A DNA stretch of 64,000 nt from Macrostomum hystrix. Its lineage: Eukaryota > Platyhelminthes > Macrostomidae. The notes beneath the pieces are model-generated. The model was given only the letters and a program-made list of their open reading frames with translations, had not been told where the DNA came from and searched no databases. How positions within the stretch are numbered: the first letter of the stretch is position 1; each line of letters starts with the position of its first letter. The position numbers and the translations under genes were made by a program. Below, piece by piece: positions 10,596-20,269 of this stretch. Location of the stretch: NCBI GenBank assembly GCA_950097015.1, contig CATNEN010000038.1:4013001-4077000 (forward strand), written 5' to 3'.

Positions 10596-11636
10596 CAGTC
10601 TCTCTAGGAAGAGACTGTTAAAAATGGAATCACCTCGATAATTAATCACTTAGCTAGTTGGGGAATGTATAAGCCAGACTGCTTTGGGAACAAGCCTGAA
10701 ACAAAGCGAGACGGGATTTCGGGAGTGTCGCTGATCCGGGGATTTGGGGAAGAGAAATGAGAGCGCTGGTTTTGGGCTGTGTTGGGGCGGGGAGTGAAGG
10801 GGAGGAGAGAGTTAGTGGGCAGACAAGGGCCAGATGTACGCAGATGAATGTACACTGGCGGCAGCAATGTACATTGAGCGCTTCGCCCACGGACCAAGCC
10901 CAGCAGGGGTGGCTGTTCAATTCTCGGAGAGACAGAGGGGGTATGGAGAGAGAGATGGAGGGCGAGAGTTGGACATGCAGGATAATTCCTTCACTTCATC
11001 AAATATCTGACCAATTACAGATTCAATATTAAGAAAATAGGCATGCGTAAACACCAGAGTGAGATTATAGTGTTTGCGCATGTTACCTGGCATGTGGCGT
11101 AGCAATTCCAATTAAGCGTGCGGTTTATGCGCACAGGAACAAGCCAAATTTGTGGCAATTCTCCACTGCAGTCTGGTTGGCTTGCCAAATCCGGTTTAAA
11201 CCGGATCCGGAATCTACGAGTAGTAGCACTAGTTATACGGTGATGCATATGAGTATAATCTTTTGGTGTCTATGGCAGACAGACCGGGGATAATTATCAT
11301 TATCAAGCTGCAGCTTTCAGAAGCTCGTTCAAGGCCTGCGTCTCGCAAGGTTGTTGCGCACGTTTTTCTTAGCGTCTGGTTAGTGTAGCGTCCTCCAGTA
11401 GGTACAGGTAGACTAGCAGTTGGACTCTTGACAACTTGGTCGATTGTATGTCGGCCGACCGCTTGATTCTGGTACCATATACCCTTCTTTACAGCCTCCT
11501 CACTGCGAAACCAATTAAGAAACAGACATGATTTGGTACATTCCTGCGGTCTTCTTTCGCTATATTTCTTGTAGACACACACGGTGCAGAACCGATTATT
11601 AATCGTGTAGGATATCTTTCCAGTCTTTAAAGGTCT
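10596..11636. other. Upstream flank of NCKX, no gene recognised
   Basis: Apart from the acceptor-like site at 10604-10605, only short domain-free frames are seen. A stretch near 10830-10900 shares short words with SINE A (gtacgcag, gtacactgg) and may be a worn fragment. Confidence 0.4.
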
Positions 11637-11950
11637 GTTAATAATTAATAATAATTGATTACACCTGCCCCAATTGGGTCAGATGTGCAGCCGACAGCAC
11701 AGCCGCAGCTAATGCGCGGCGCATCTGAAGGCTGCGTACAGCTGTTCAGTCCATCGACTTGGGGGGACGCCACACCCACCTTCAATTATCCCAGCTGATG
11801 CTGGTACCCATTTAACAGCTGGGTGAACTGAAGCAATGCAGAGTTAAGTGTCTTGCTAAAGGACACAAATTGTTCAGGGGAGTCGGGATCGAACCCCCGA
11901 CCTTCAAGTCGTGAGTCCGACGCCCTAACCACTAGGCTACAACCTCTCAC
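11637..11950 (-). mobile_element. SINE family B copy, near full length
   Basis: On the minus strand it begins with a tRNA-like head (A box in tagcctagtggttagggcg, B box ggttcgatccc). A body follows with ttgtgtcctttagcaaga, the caccca-gctgttaaat segment and a GC-rich tail. The same order recurs at six other places in the window. It abuts the truncated end of the Crypton-like relic. Confidence 0.88.
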
Positions 11951-11954
11951 TATA

Positions 11955-12529
11955 AAGGTCTGTTATAAGTCTCTCTTCAGCACTGCCAAGCGCTACACTA
12001 GGCTGCGTAGCATTAAGGTTGCCTTCTCGGGCAGTCTGATCTCTCATGGCACAATCTAGGGCTGAGCGAGTAGCAGCGAAGCACGCGTCTGTCCAAATTG
12101 AGAAAGACCTTTTTAGAACATGTTGGAAATAATGCTGAATCATTGTGACGAGATCTTTAAGTGAGCCAGGTTTAAACTTCTGACCGTCAACTTTCCGAAC
12201 CTCAAAGACAAAGTATTGCAACAATTCATTAAAAAATCACAAGCTGACATGTCTTCCATTGGTTTAATTACCATCAGTCCAGGTGTTTCACCCACTAGTT
12301 GAGCCTGCAAACGAGCTGCCTTCCAGGCTTCAAAATTTTTATTGGCCCAATCTCGCTTGGCTATAGTCGCTTTAGGCAATCCATCGTCCAGATGTCGTTG
12401 TAGATCTTCAAGCGCCAGTATCTTGCCAAACGATCTTGTAGGTGTGCAATCGGTATTGGCACTTTTCGAAGATTGAATTGACTCCAAATCCGCGAAGAAG
12501 TTGTCGAACGACACATCCGAATCGTCCAT
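11955..12529 (-). pseudogene. Crypton-type tyrosine recombinase relic (N-terminal part)
   Basis: The frame from 12529 gives an acidic start followed by a segment (KATIAKRDWANKNFEAWKA) like the core-binding domain of Crypton and of the Crypton-derived KCTD1/QRICH1/ZMYM proteins. After a run of six T on the minus strand (near 12232) the similarity moves to another frame (LLQYFVFEVRKVDGQKF, then SLKDLVTMIQHYF). This is the typical 'FV.EVR..DG..Y...TL' block. The catalytic tyrosine domain is missing; the relic stops at a SINE-B copy. One homopolymer indel could be a sequencing error, but the truncation is real. The family call rests on motif order alone. Confidence 0.6.
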
Positions 12530-12616
12530 AGCGAGTAGCGACGTATAGCAAAAATTCTATCCTAGTCTAGTCTTGCTAGCGTTTGTGTGCCTTAAATTAC
12601 TTTCTGTACTGAATAT

Positions 12617-12872
12617 TTGTCTATGGCATTCGAGATTTCGCTATGCGATTTGGCGCAAGTGGAGTTTACATACTATAATAGCCTTACATTGAGCATTCTA
12701 TGGCCACAAAGTCCTCGGTCGCATTAACTGTTGCGCCAAAAGAGACATTGCGCATTATAAAGCTTATCTTATACTTTATTAGGGTTAATATATACATTAT
12801 CTTATACATATTAACCCTACTTGAATTGGCTTGTTGGCCAAGGCATCCTCAGCCGTTCTTGGCCATAGACAA
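12617..12872. mobile_element. Putative MITE with 11-bp terminal inverted repeats
   Basis: The element starts with ttgtctatggc (12617-12627) and ends with its exact reverse complement (12862-12872). Inside is a hairpin with 12-bp arms, tagggttaatat at 12780-12791 and atattaaccc-ta at 12808-12819. It has no coding capacity. A smaller element with nearly the same termini lies at 37409-37506. Confidence 0.5.
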
Positions 12873-13262
12873 CGATAACTAGCGGGGGTTATTAATTGCA
12901 ACTCGCCTCGGACCATAGACGATAAGATAACCATAGATGATGGCCCGGCCTGGCCGCGACTCGTGAAATAATGCTTTTCCTCGATTTGGCATGACCAATT
13001 AAATGAAAAACACTGCGGAGACAGATATTTGACCGGAGCATTTCCGCCAATTTACCGAAAATGCTTTGTTTAACTAAACTGATCCAACAACTAGCTGAAT
13101 CAGTGATGAATTGGATGTATTTACATGAAAAAAACGAATAACACATGCTTGATAAGTTAACAGAACAATAAGTATCTACCAGCATAGCAACTAGGACTGA
13201 TTCGTGTGCATAAACAGAAAGTAAAGTGCGACAGTTTAAAAAATGAACTTTTACCTCGTATA
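12873..13262. other. Spacer, nothing recognised
   Basis: AT-rich sequence with one minus-strand open frame (12892-13185) that lacks any domain signature. Confidence 0.4.
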
Positions 13263-13650
13263 TTGGTTATATCCAGCAGCCATTATCCAGCTATCCGGCA
13301 GCCACTACCGAGCTATCCAGCAGTTACTATCCAGTAGCCACTACCCAGCTATCCAGCTATCCAGCTGTTACTATTAAGCTATCCAGCAGCCACTATCCAG
13401 CTATCCAGCAGCCACTATCCAGCTATCCAGCAGCCACTATCCAGCTATCCAGCAGCCACTATCCAGCTATCCAGCAGCCACTATCCAGCTATCCGGCAGC
13501 CACTACCGAGCTATCCAGCAGTTACTATCCAGTAGCCACTACCGAGCTATCCAGCAGTTACTATCCAGTAGCCACTACCCAGCTATCCAGCTATCCAGCT
13601 GTTACTATTAAGCTATCCAGCAGCTACTATCCAGCTATCCAGCAGCCACT
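13263..13650. repeat. 22-bp minisatellite overlapping the TTC19 stop codon
   Basis: Units combine ctatccagcagccactatcc with shorter ctatccag steps. A block near 13290-13380 recurs near 13490-13620, showing higher-order duplication. On the minus strand the first unit supplies the TTC19 stop (gctggatag). Confidence 0.9.
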
Positions 13651-15520
13651 ATCCAGCCGTTCCCCGAGTCTCCAGCAGCCGTTCCACCACAGCCATGCAG
13701 TAGTGCGCCCTGCCGACCAAGTCCTCCTCTTTATCGACGTCGCCGGTGGCAGGCAGCCGTCGGGCCAGCTCCAGGGCTCGCTGGCAGGCGCGGGCAGCGC
13801 TGGCGGGCCTGTCTCTGCGAGCCTCAACCTCGCCCAGGTTGCACAGGGTGGCGCACAATAGGGACTGTCGCTGAAGGTCGCCAGGTGCAGCGGGCAGCTG
13901 CTCGGCTGTCCGCAGTGCGGCTTCCAGATTCTCAACGGCTTCGTCGTGCCGGCCAAGGCGGCTGAGCAGAGCGCCGATGTCATTCAACAGGCAGGCGATA
14001 TTTTCGTGCCCACCCGGATAGGTCAGGCGAGCGGAGTCCAGGGCGGAGCGAAGGAGGTCCAGGGCTCGATTCCTAGATTCGGCGGGTGCGAAATGGAGCA
14101 GAGCCTTCGCCAGGTTGGACTGAGCCAGGCCGTGCAGTGCGCGGCTGCAGGACGGGATGAGTTTGTTACTCATAGCGATACACCCGCTCAATCATCTTCT
14201 CAACCTACTCTGTCTACCAGCTTCCCTACCTACCCTGTCTACGAGCTTCTCTACCTACCCTGTCTACCATCTTCCCTACCTACCCTGTCTACGAGCTTCC
14301 CTACCTACCCTGTCTACCAGCTTCCTAAGCCATGCGGGTTTCACTCACCGCTCCTGAAGCTCGGCCCGCAGCCGCCGCAGCCTCGCAGCTTCGGCCACAT
14401 CGCAGACAGTCTGCGGCCCCAGCTCGGTCAGCAGGTCGGCCAGTTTGAGGCTGTCCGACTCGCGCGTCTCAAAATCGGCGAGCTCGGCTGCGGCGCCTTG
14501 AGCGGCGAACTCCAGGCCCGCCAGACCGGCCTCGACGCGTCCGTTGCTTAGCAACAAGTTGCCGAGACGGACGGACGTCTCTAAGACGGCCGGATCGCGA
14601 ACGGTCAAGCCGGAGAGAAGCAGGTCCTGTTCGAATTGTTTTAATCTATTTTCTTGAGCAGTCCAACAACTGGGATTAGGAATAAACAGTGGAATTCAGG
14701 ATAAAATGTAGGATTTGGAATAAACAGTGGGATTCTGTATGAACTGTAGGATCTATGATAAATCGTGGGATTTTGGATAAACCGTGGGATTTAGGATAAA
14801 CCGTGGGATTTAGGATAAACCGTGGGATTTAGGATAAACCGTGGGATTTGGTTATCAAACGAATGTGCTCATGCAGATAGAATGGAGAAGCTCACCTGCA
14901 GCTCAGCCCGAATCAGCCGCTCGGCGGCTCTCAGCCTGCCGGTGGCAAGGCAGTCGGCGGCGACCATCGAGTGCACGCTGGCGCTGAGTCTGTGCAGCTC
15001 GGCGTCCGTCAGACGGTCCCGAGTTCGAGCCTCGGCTAGAGCTTCCCGAACTGGCGCAAGGATGGCGTCCACGTCGTCAGCGGCGGCATCGGCTCCGCTG
15101 GCCGGTCTTTGAAGTAGGCGACGGCGAGCGGCGACCAGCAGCGTGGAGACTCGGCGACGAGTCTGACGGGTGGCTTCGCTCTCGGGCGATAAGGAAGTCG
15201 CCGCTGCGGGTGACAGCCGATCGGCTGCTGAGGGCGAGTCGGCGAAGGCGACGACGGCACGAAGGCAGGAGCAATGAGCTGAGACGGAGGCCGCAGCCGG
15301 TGGAGGCTGATGATGCTCAGGCTGTCTGGAGGCCCAGCTGTTCAAGGATCAACAGGGAAACAATGCGATGACCAAGGCTGTTTTCCTCATTTTAGAATAC
15401 GTTCTGATGAATGTCTTACCAATGTGACCCATTCCAAGAGAAGACAGATGCAGCAGCAGCAGAAGCAGCAGCAGCGGCAGCAGCAACAGCAGCGGAGATC
15501 AACCGTTGGCTGCGATGCAT
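13649..15520 (-). CDS. TTC19: TTC19-like mitochondrial TPR protein, 4 exons, 438 aa
   Basis: Exons: 15520-15420, 15337-14896, 14626-14349, 14144-13649 (1317 bases, phases consistent). TTC19 acts on the inner mitochondrial membrane in complex III maintenance. Exon 1 encodes a presequence-like start (MHRSQRLIS, then an Ala run) with basic residues and no acids. Later exons give helical TPR pairs that follow known TTC19 in order: ETSVRLGNLLLSNGRVEAGL, then HENIACLLNDIGALLSRLG and a last pair with LCNLGEVEARRDRPASAA. Start: ATG 11 bases after an attattccag acceptor. The protein is longer than the roughly 380-residue human form, mostly in the Ala/Arg-rich N-terminal third. The stop lies inside a minisatellite. 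The TPR call is secure and the TTC19 orthology probable. Confidence 0.8.
14195..14330. repeat. 25-bp tandem repeat, about 5 copies (TTC19 intron 3)
   Basis: Units contain agcttccctacctaccctgt. The array occupies most of the 204-bp intron. Confidence 0.85.
14690..14850. repeat. 19-bp tandem repeat, about 8 copies (TTC19 intron 2)
   Basis: The unit is gtgggatttaggataaacc, degenerate at the left end and regular at the right. Confidence 0.85.
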
Positions 15521-15559
15521 GAACTGTGCTGCTGGAATAATAATTCGGTGAAATATGTA

Positions 15560-16165
15560 CTTTTAAGAATCCCACCCTATAAGATTTTAGCTAATAGGAA
15601 TCCCACCCTATAAGATTTTAGCTAATAGGAATCCTACCCTATGAGATTTTAGCTAATAGGAATCCCACCCTATAAGATTTTAGCTAATAGGAATCCTACC
15701 CTATGAGATTTTAGCTAATAGGAATCTCATCCTATGAGATTTTAGCTAATAGAAAACTCACCCTATGAGATTTTAGCTAATGGGAATCCCACCCTATGAG
15801 ATTTTAGCAATAGGAATCTCACCCTATGAGATTTTAGCAATAGGAATCCCACCCTATGAGATTTTAGCAATAGGAATCTCACCCTATGAGATTTTAGCTA
15901 ATGGGAATCCCACCCTATGAGATTTTAGCAATAGGAATCTCACCCTATGAGATTTTGGCTAATGGGAATCCCACCCTTTGAGATTTTAGCAATAGGAATC
16001 TCACCCTATGAGATTTTAGCAATAGGAATCTCACCCTATGAGATTTTAGCAATAGGAATCTCACCCTATGAGATTTTAGCAATAGGAATCTCACCCTATG
16101 AGATTTTAGCAATAGGAATCTCACCCTATGAGATTTTAGCAATAGGAATCTCACCCAATGAGATC
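15560..16165. repeat. 30-31-bp minisatellite, about 20 copies, upstream of TTC19
   Basis: Units contain ccctatgagattttagc followed by aataggaatc or taatgggaatc. The left half has 31-bp units and the right half is homogeneous with 30-bp units. It lies between the TTC19 start and the methyltransferase 3' end. Confidence 0.95.
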
Positions 16166-16432
16166 GCGACTATTATTAGGAAATTCAACTTAAAAGATTA
16201 CAACCAAATATTAGTAGCGAAGTACTTTCACCAGTCAATGTATTTTAGAAGCCTGACACAGCTCAGAATAATCTTAGCATACGAACTCAGGGAAAGAGAG
16301 CAAGTGCACAAATTCTAAATGATAAAAGCCACAAGAAATTTTCAAGACACACGGAGTAAACAGCGCAGGTAACTATTCATTATAAAAGAACTGCCGATGC
16401 CTAGTCATCTGATTAGTCGCAATCCACGCGGC

Positions 16433-18498
16433 TCAGGCCTGCTCAAGGTCGCTTCGAAAGCGGCCCACCGCCAGGGCGATCTCGCGAATCTCGGCCGGCC
16501 CGACCCGGCAGCAGCCGCCGATCCAGCGAACGCCCAGACGCAGCCAATCGTGAACCAGCTGCTCCGTGATTGGCTCCACAGCGCCGCCGAGGTCGCCCAG
16601 ATTCGGATAGGCCAGGAGGGTCCTGCCGGAGCCGCTGCTGAGCTCGGCGGCAGCTCTGGAGACATTGCGCGGCGCCACGTTGCAGTTGACGCCGAGGCCG
16701 AACAGCCGGTCTCCTCCCAGCACGGGGTCCGCGGCCGCCTCCGCCAGCGACTCGCCGCGGCAGGTGTTCACACCGTCCGGACTGGCGAACGACACCCAGG
16801 CTGGCAGGTTCGGAAACTCGCGCATCAGGCGGGCGATCGCCCGGGCTTCCAGCAGGGACGGCACCGTGTCGAAGGCCAGAAGGTCGGCGCCAGCGGCTGC
16901 CAGGGCTGACACGCGCGGCCGGTGCCAGTTGATCAGCTCCTGTGGGGCAGCGCCAAAATTGATTGCTGATGTGCGAGACAAGCACCTGCACCTGTACACG
17001 TTTTCTGCCTCTACCACCCTCTGACAGCCTCCCCCCCTCTGTCCGCCCCGCCTCCGCTCCGTCAGTCCACCCATTTGTCCGACTCCACTCCCTCAGTCCA
17101 CCCATTTGTCCGACTCCACTCCCTCAGTCCACCCCCTTTGTCCGCCTCCACTCCCTCAGTCCACCCCCTTTGTCCGCCTCCGCTCCCTCAGTCCACCCCC
17201 TTTGTCCGCCTCCGCTCCCTCAGTCCACCCCCTTTGTCCGCTTCACACTCCATCAGTCCGCCTCCCCTCCCTCTGGCTGCCTCTCCGTCTTCCGCTTCCA
17301 ATAGCACCTCTTCGGACATGCTGTCGCAGTAGACACCGGTAAACTCGGACAGGTCGCACAAGGCCGCGCCGTAGGGACCGCAGGATCCGGCGACCAAGAC
17401 TCGGCCCTCGCGGCCAGCCTCTACGACGGCCCTGCGCGCCAAGGTGACCCCGGACGACAGGGCTTCGGCCGCCAGTGAGGGCGTCATTTGATCTGGCAGA
17501 GCTGTTATGAAGCTGTCCACATTGGCCTGGTAGGTGTTGGTCTCGATTACCTCGGCGCCGGCGGCAATAAAATCGCGATGGATGGCCACGACAAGGTCCG
17601 GGTCGTCTAGAAGCAGTCGACAGCTCCATAGGCGGTGGCCCTGTTTACACATAGAAAATATTAGCAAGCTGGTGCTTTTATGCCAGTAAAAGTGAGCGTT
17701 GAACTAACTTTTATCATCCCTCTTTTGCACTCAATGTTAGGCCCGACACGATTTCAGTCTCTCCGAAGCACCCAACCTCACTCCGAGCCAAGATTTCTGT
17801 CCTCCATAGCATCCACCTCACTCCGAGCAAAGATTTCTGTCCTCCATAGCATCCACCTCACTCTGAGCAAAGATTTCTGTCCCTTCATAGCAGTCACCTC
17901 ACTCCGAGCAAATATTTTTGTCCATCCATAGCACCCACCTTACTCCCAGCCAAGATTTCTGTCCTCCATAGCATCCACCTCACTCCGAGCAAAGATTTCT
18001 GTCCCTTCATAGCACCCACCTCACTCCGAGCAAAGATTTCTGTCTCTTTATAGCATCCACCTCAATCCTAGCCAAGATTTCTGCCCCATAAGAGAACCCA
18101 CCTCACTCCCAGCCAAGATTTTCGTCCATCCATAGCACCCACCTCACTCCCAGCCAAGATTTTCGTCCATCCATAGCACCCACCTCACTCCCAGCCAAGA
18201 TTTTCGTCCATCCATAGCACCCACCTCACTCCCAGCCAAGATTTTCGTCCATCCATACCTAACACACTACCCGCCCTGATATGCGCCTCAATAAAGCGTC
18301 CACATCACCCCCAATAACACCTTCCTTCAACGTGAATACTTCCTTTATTTAGTTCTAGCCTAGATGCAGTATTTTTACTCGGCACAATGTTTCGCTTCGC
18401 AAAATACTCACTTCAATCTTCAGTTTCGATCGCTCAATAGCTTGAACACCAAAACCTCCGTCTAGAACTTTGATAGATTTCAAGTCTGATGACAGCAT
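16433..18498 (-). CDS. Homocysteine S-methyltransferase, 3 exons, 308 aa
   Basis: Exons: 18498-18412, 17640-17308, 16939-16433 (87+333+507 bases, all phase 0). The enzyme transfers a methyl group to homocysteine to make methionine in the cytosol. The start holds the family's VLDGGFG. The middle has LWSCRLL and a GAEVIETNTYQAN block. The end has FGLGVNC (Cys226) and WIGGCCR (Cys283, Cys284), the three zinc-binding cysteines that activate the homocysteine thiol. The length fits the S-methylmethionine-using (MmuM/HMT-like) branch better than the roughly 400-residue betaine enzyme, though the donor cannot be fixed from sequence. Start: ATG 25 bases after a ctactttcag acceptor; an overlapping upstream ATG (ATGCCATG) opens a short out-of-frame reading frame. 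The 3' end of the CRADD-like gene is only 384 bases upstream. Confidence 0.92.
17040..17255. repeat. 31-bp minisatellite, about 7 copies (methyltransferase intron 2)
   Basis: Units contain ctccctcagtccaccc followed by tttgtccgcctc. The array is strongly pyrimidine-rich on the plus strand. Confidence 0.9.
17745..18260. repeat. About 40-bp minisatellite, about 13 copies (methyltransferase intron 1)
   Basis: Units contain cacctcactccgagcaaag or the variant tcactcccagccaagatttt followed by catagcac. The right-hand copies are homogenised for the second variant. Confidence 0.9.
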
Positions 18499-18726
18499 GG
18501 CATTTGGCAAATCAACTGAAGGCCTGAAAGTAGCGCGAAAGACGTGGTACAGTACACACGCCTTAACCATCCAAGAACTTAACCAGGTATGAAATAATAA
18601 CCCTTAATAAGTGACAGAACATATAAATAAGTCAGGACTCAAAAACATACTTGAATTTAAATTAGTTCTATACTAAATTATAGCAAAGCAGAACCTGTTG
18701 GTTATAAAATTTCAAAGTCATTTTAC

Positions 18727-18742
18727 TTTATTCATTTTTATT
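18727..18742 (-). terminator. Two polyadenylation signals after the CRADD-like gene
   Basis: TTTATT on the plus strand (18727-18732 and 18737-18742) reads AATAAA on the minus strand. Both lie about 140-155 bases past the stop, inside the 384-bp gap before the methyltransferase start. Confidence 0.55.
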
Positions 18743-18882
18743 TACACATATTTAACATGTATATTGTCAAATGCAAAGGCATAATAAATACAGTCATATG
18801 TATATTTAGTGTAGAAATAATACAATTAATTAGCTGCCTCATCAAACCAGAACAAAATGCCAGCCCCGTTATTACTGGTAAG

Positions 18883-20269
18883 TCAGGCCGCGCCCGTCTG
18901 CAATGCCTCCAGTCTGGCTGCCAGGCGATTCAGCCGCCGCTTCCTCAGGACTGCCAGCAGCTGTGGCAGGCCGGCTCCGTGATAGCTGGCGGACCAGAGC
19001 CGCAGAAGCTCGTAGCACTGGCCGCGAGGGTCCAGCGGCTGTCGAGCAGCGGCGCACTCGATGTCATCCTCCGTCACGCCAAGGTCGCGAGCGATTGTGC
19101 GCCAGTTGTCCAATGCAAGCGAGTTGGTTGATACCATGTCCAGGTGAGCGTGAGTTAGCAGAGGCCGCGGTGAGTCTGCTGGCTCAGGACTCAAGACAGG
19201 ATCTAGCAATCTTGGCGACTTGGGCGACACGGCCACCAGGGGAGGAATGGCGTAGGCGTCTGAGTGGGGAAAATAAAAGTTGGTTGTTTACTCTCCACTT
19301 TCCTAACTAATAATAAAATTAATTGCAGGAGGGCTGCAGGCAGTGGCACATCATTTGGTGACACTAGACCCGCAGCCAGCGAGGAGGCAATTCTGCCCAT
19401 TTCGCTGACTCCTGAGCACACACCCACACAGATACTGTACGCAGGCATACGCTCACACAGGTGTGTACATCTGCCCTGACTTTCTCATCGCTCTCATTCT
19501 CACTGTGCCTTGGAGGTTGGCCTTCAATGGCGTAAATTGCACGACAAGCCCCCTAAGCCTTCTCTCCGCGGCTGCACCACAAATGAATGTTGCCTCGTCG
19601 CGGAATCGAGCTCAGGGACCTTAGTGCGAGAGGCAGACGCGTTAAGCGCTCCGGCACTGACCCCACCGGCACTGACCCCACCGGCACTGACCCCACCGGC
19701 ACTGACCCCACCGGCACTGACCCCAACGGCACTGACCCCAACGGCACTGACCCCACCGGCACTGACCCCACCGGCACTGACCCCACCGGCACTGACCCCA
19801 CCGGCACTGACCCCACTTTCAAATTTTGCGATTAGCTGATTATAAAATCTTAAATAGATCTAATGAAAACACAGACGATTACAGACTCTACAAACACATG
19901 TAAGACAGCCAATAACTTTATATTCAACTAACCGTCGACCTTCAGCAGACCGCTATCAGAATTCCTCAGCTCGGCACTGCCACAGTCGCCGACATCGTCA
20001 AAGTCTGGCTGTCGTCCATTGTCAGCCAACCAGCGATAGTTGGGCAGGAGGGCTGAGCGGAAGGCCGACAGTAAGTAGTCGCAGCCGCGGCTCTCAATCA
20101 AGCGGATCAGTCGCCTGGCCTTGGCCTCCCGGTCAGGCAAACGGTCGATCTCCAAGGCCTCGGCGGGGCTGATCAGTCCGGGGCCGATCAGGCAGTCGAG
20201 AATGTCGTCCGGATGCAAGTCGGCTATGATGCTATCGCGATTATGGCCCAGCCAATCAGAGAGGCGCAT
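18883..20269 (-). CDS. CRADD/RAIDD-like adaptor: CARD plus death domain, 2 exons, 237 aa
   Basis: Exons: 20269-19933 and 19259-18883 (337+377 bases, phase 1 joint). Residues 1 to about 88 fold-match a CARD (LSDWLGHNRDSII, then DDILDCLIGPGLIS and IESRGCDYLLSAF). Residues about 155-235 match a death domain (LALDNWRTIARDLGVTEDDI, then CYELLRLWSASYHG and LAVLRKRRLNRLAARLE). N-terminal CARD plus C-terminal death domain, with little else, is the layout of CRADD (RAIDD, about 200 aa), which links PIDD1 to caspase-2. The role in apoptosis or innate signalling is inferred from this layout. The start codon directly follows a gattccag acceptor that also occurs in every unit of the adjoining array. The single intron contains a SINE-A copy and a 15-bp array. 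Other CARD-DD adaptors remain possible. Confidence 0.8.
19325..19650 (-). mobile_element. SINE family A copy (CRADD-like intron)
   Basis: The minus strand shows the head (cttaacgcgtctgcctc, then gagctcgattccgcg), the shared body, gtgtacacacctgtgtgag-type sequence (as cacaggtgtgtacatctg on plus) and an AT-rich tail (taataataa) at the low-coordinate end. Confidence 0.88.
19655..19815. repeat. 15-bp minisatellite, about 11 copies (CRADD-like intron)
   Basis: The unit is ggcactgaccccacc with two ccaacg variants. The array adjoins the tRNA-like head of the SINE-A copy. Confidence 0.95.

Noticed and set aside
10596-10649. Extended NCKX N-terminus from a GTG codon
   Set aside because: It is not an ATG, and the acceptor at 10604-10605 lies between it and the ATG at 10595.
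11880-11945. tRNA gene
   Set aside because: A and B boxes are present, but no cloverleaf closes and the same sequence recurs with a long shared body, so it is the head of a SINE. The same applies to 46985-47060.
12892-13185. Minus-strand open frame of 97 codons
   Set aside because: No domain, no splice context and AT-rich composition unlike the neighbouring exons.
15445-15500. Polyglutamine protein on the plus strand
   Set aside because: The plus frame is short and isolated. The minus strand gives a phase-consistent TTC19 first exon.
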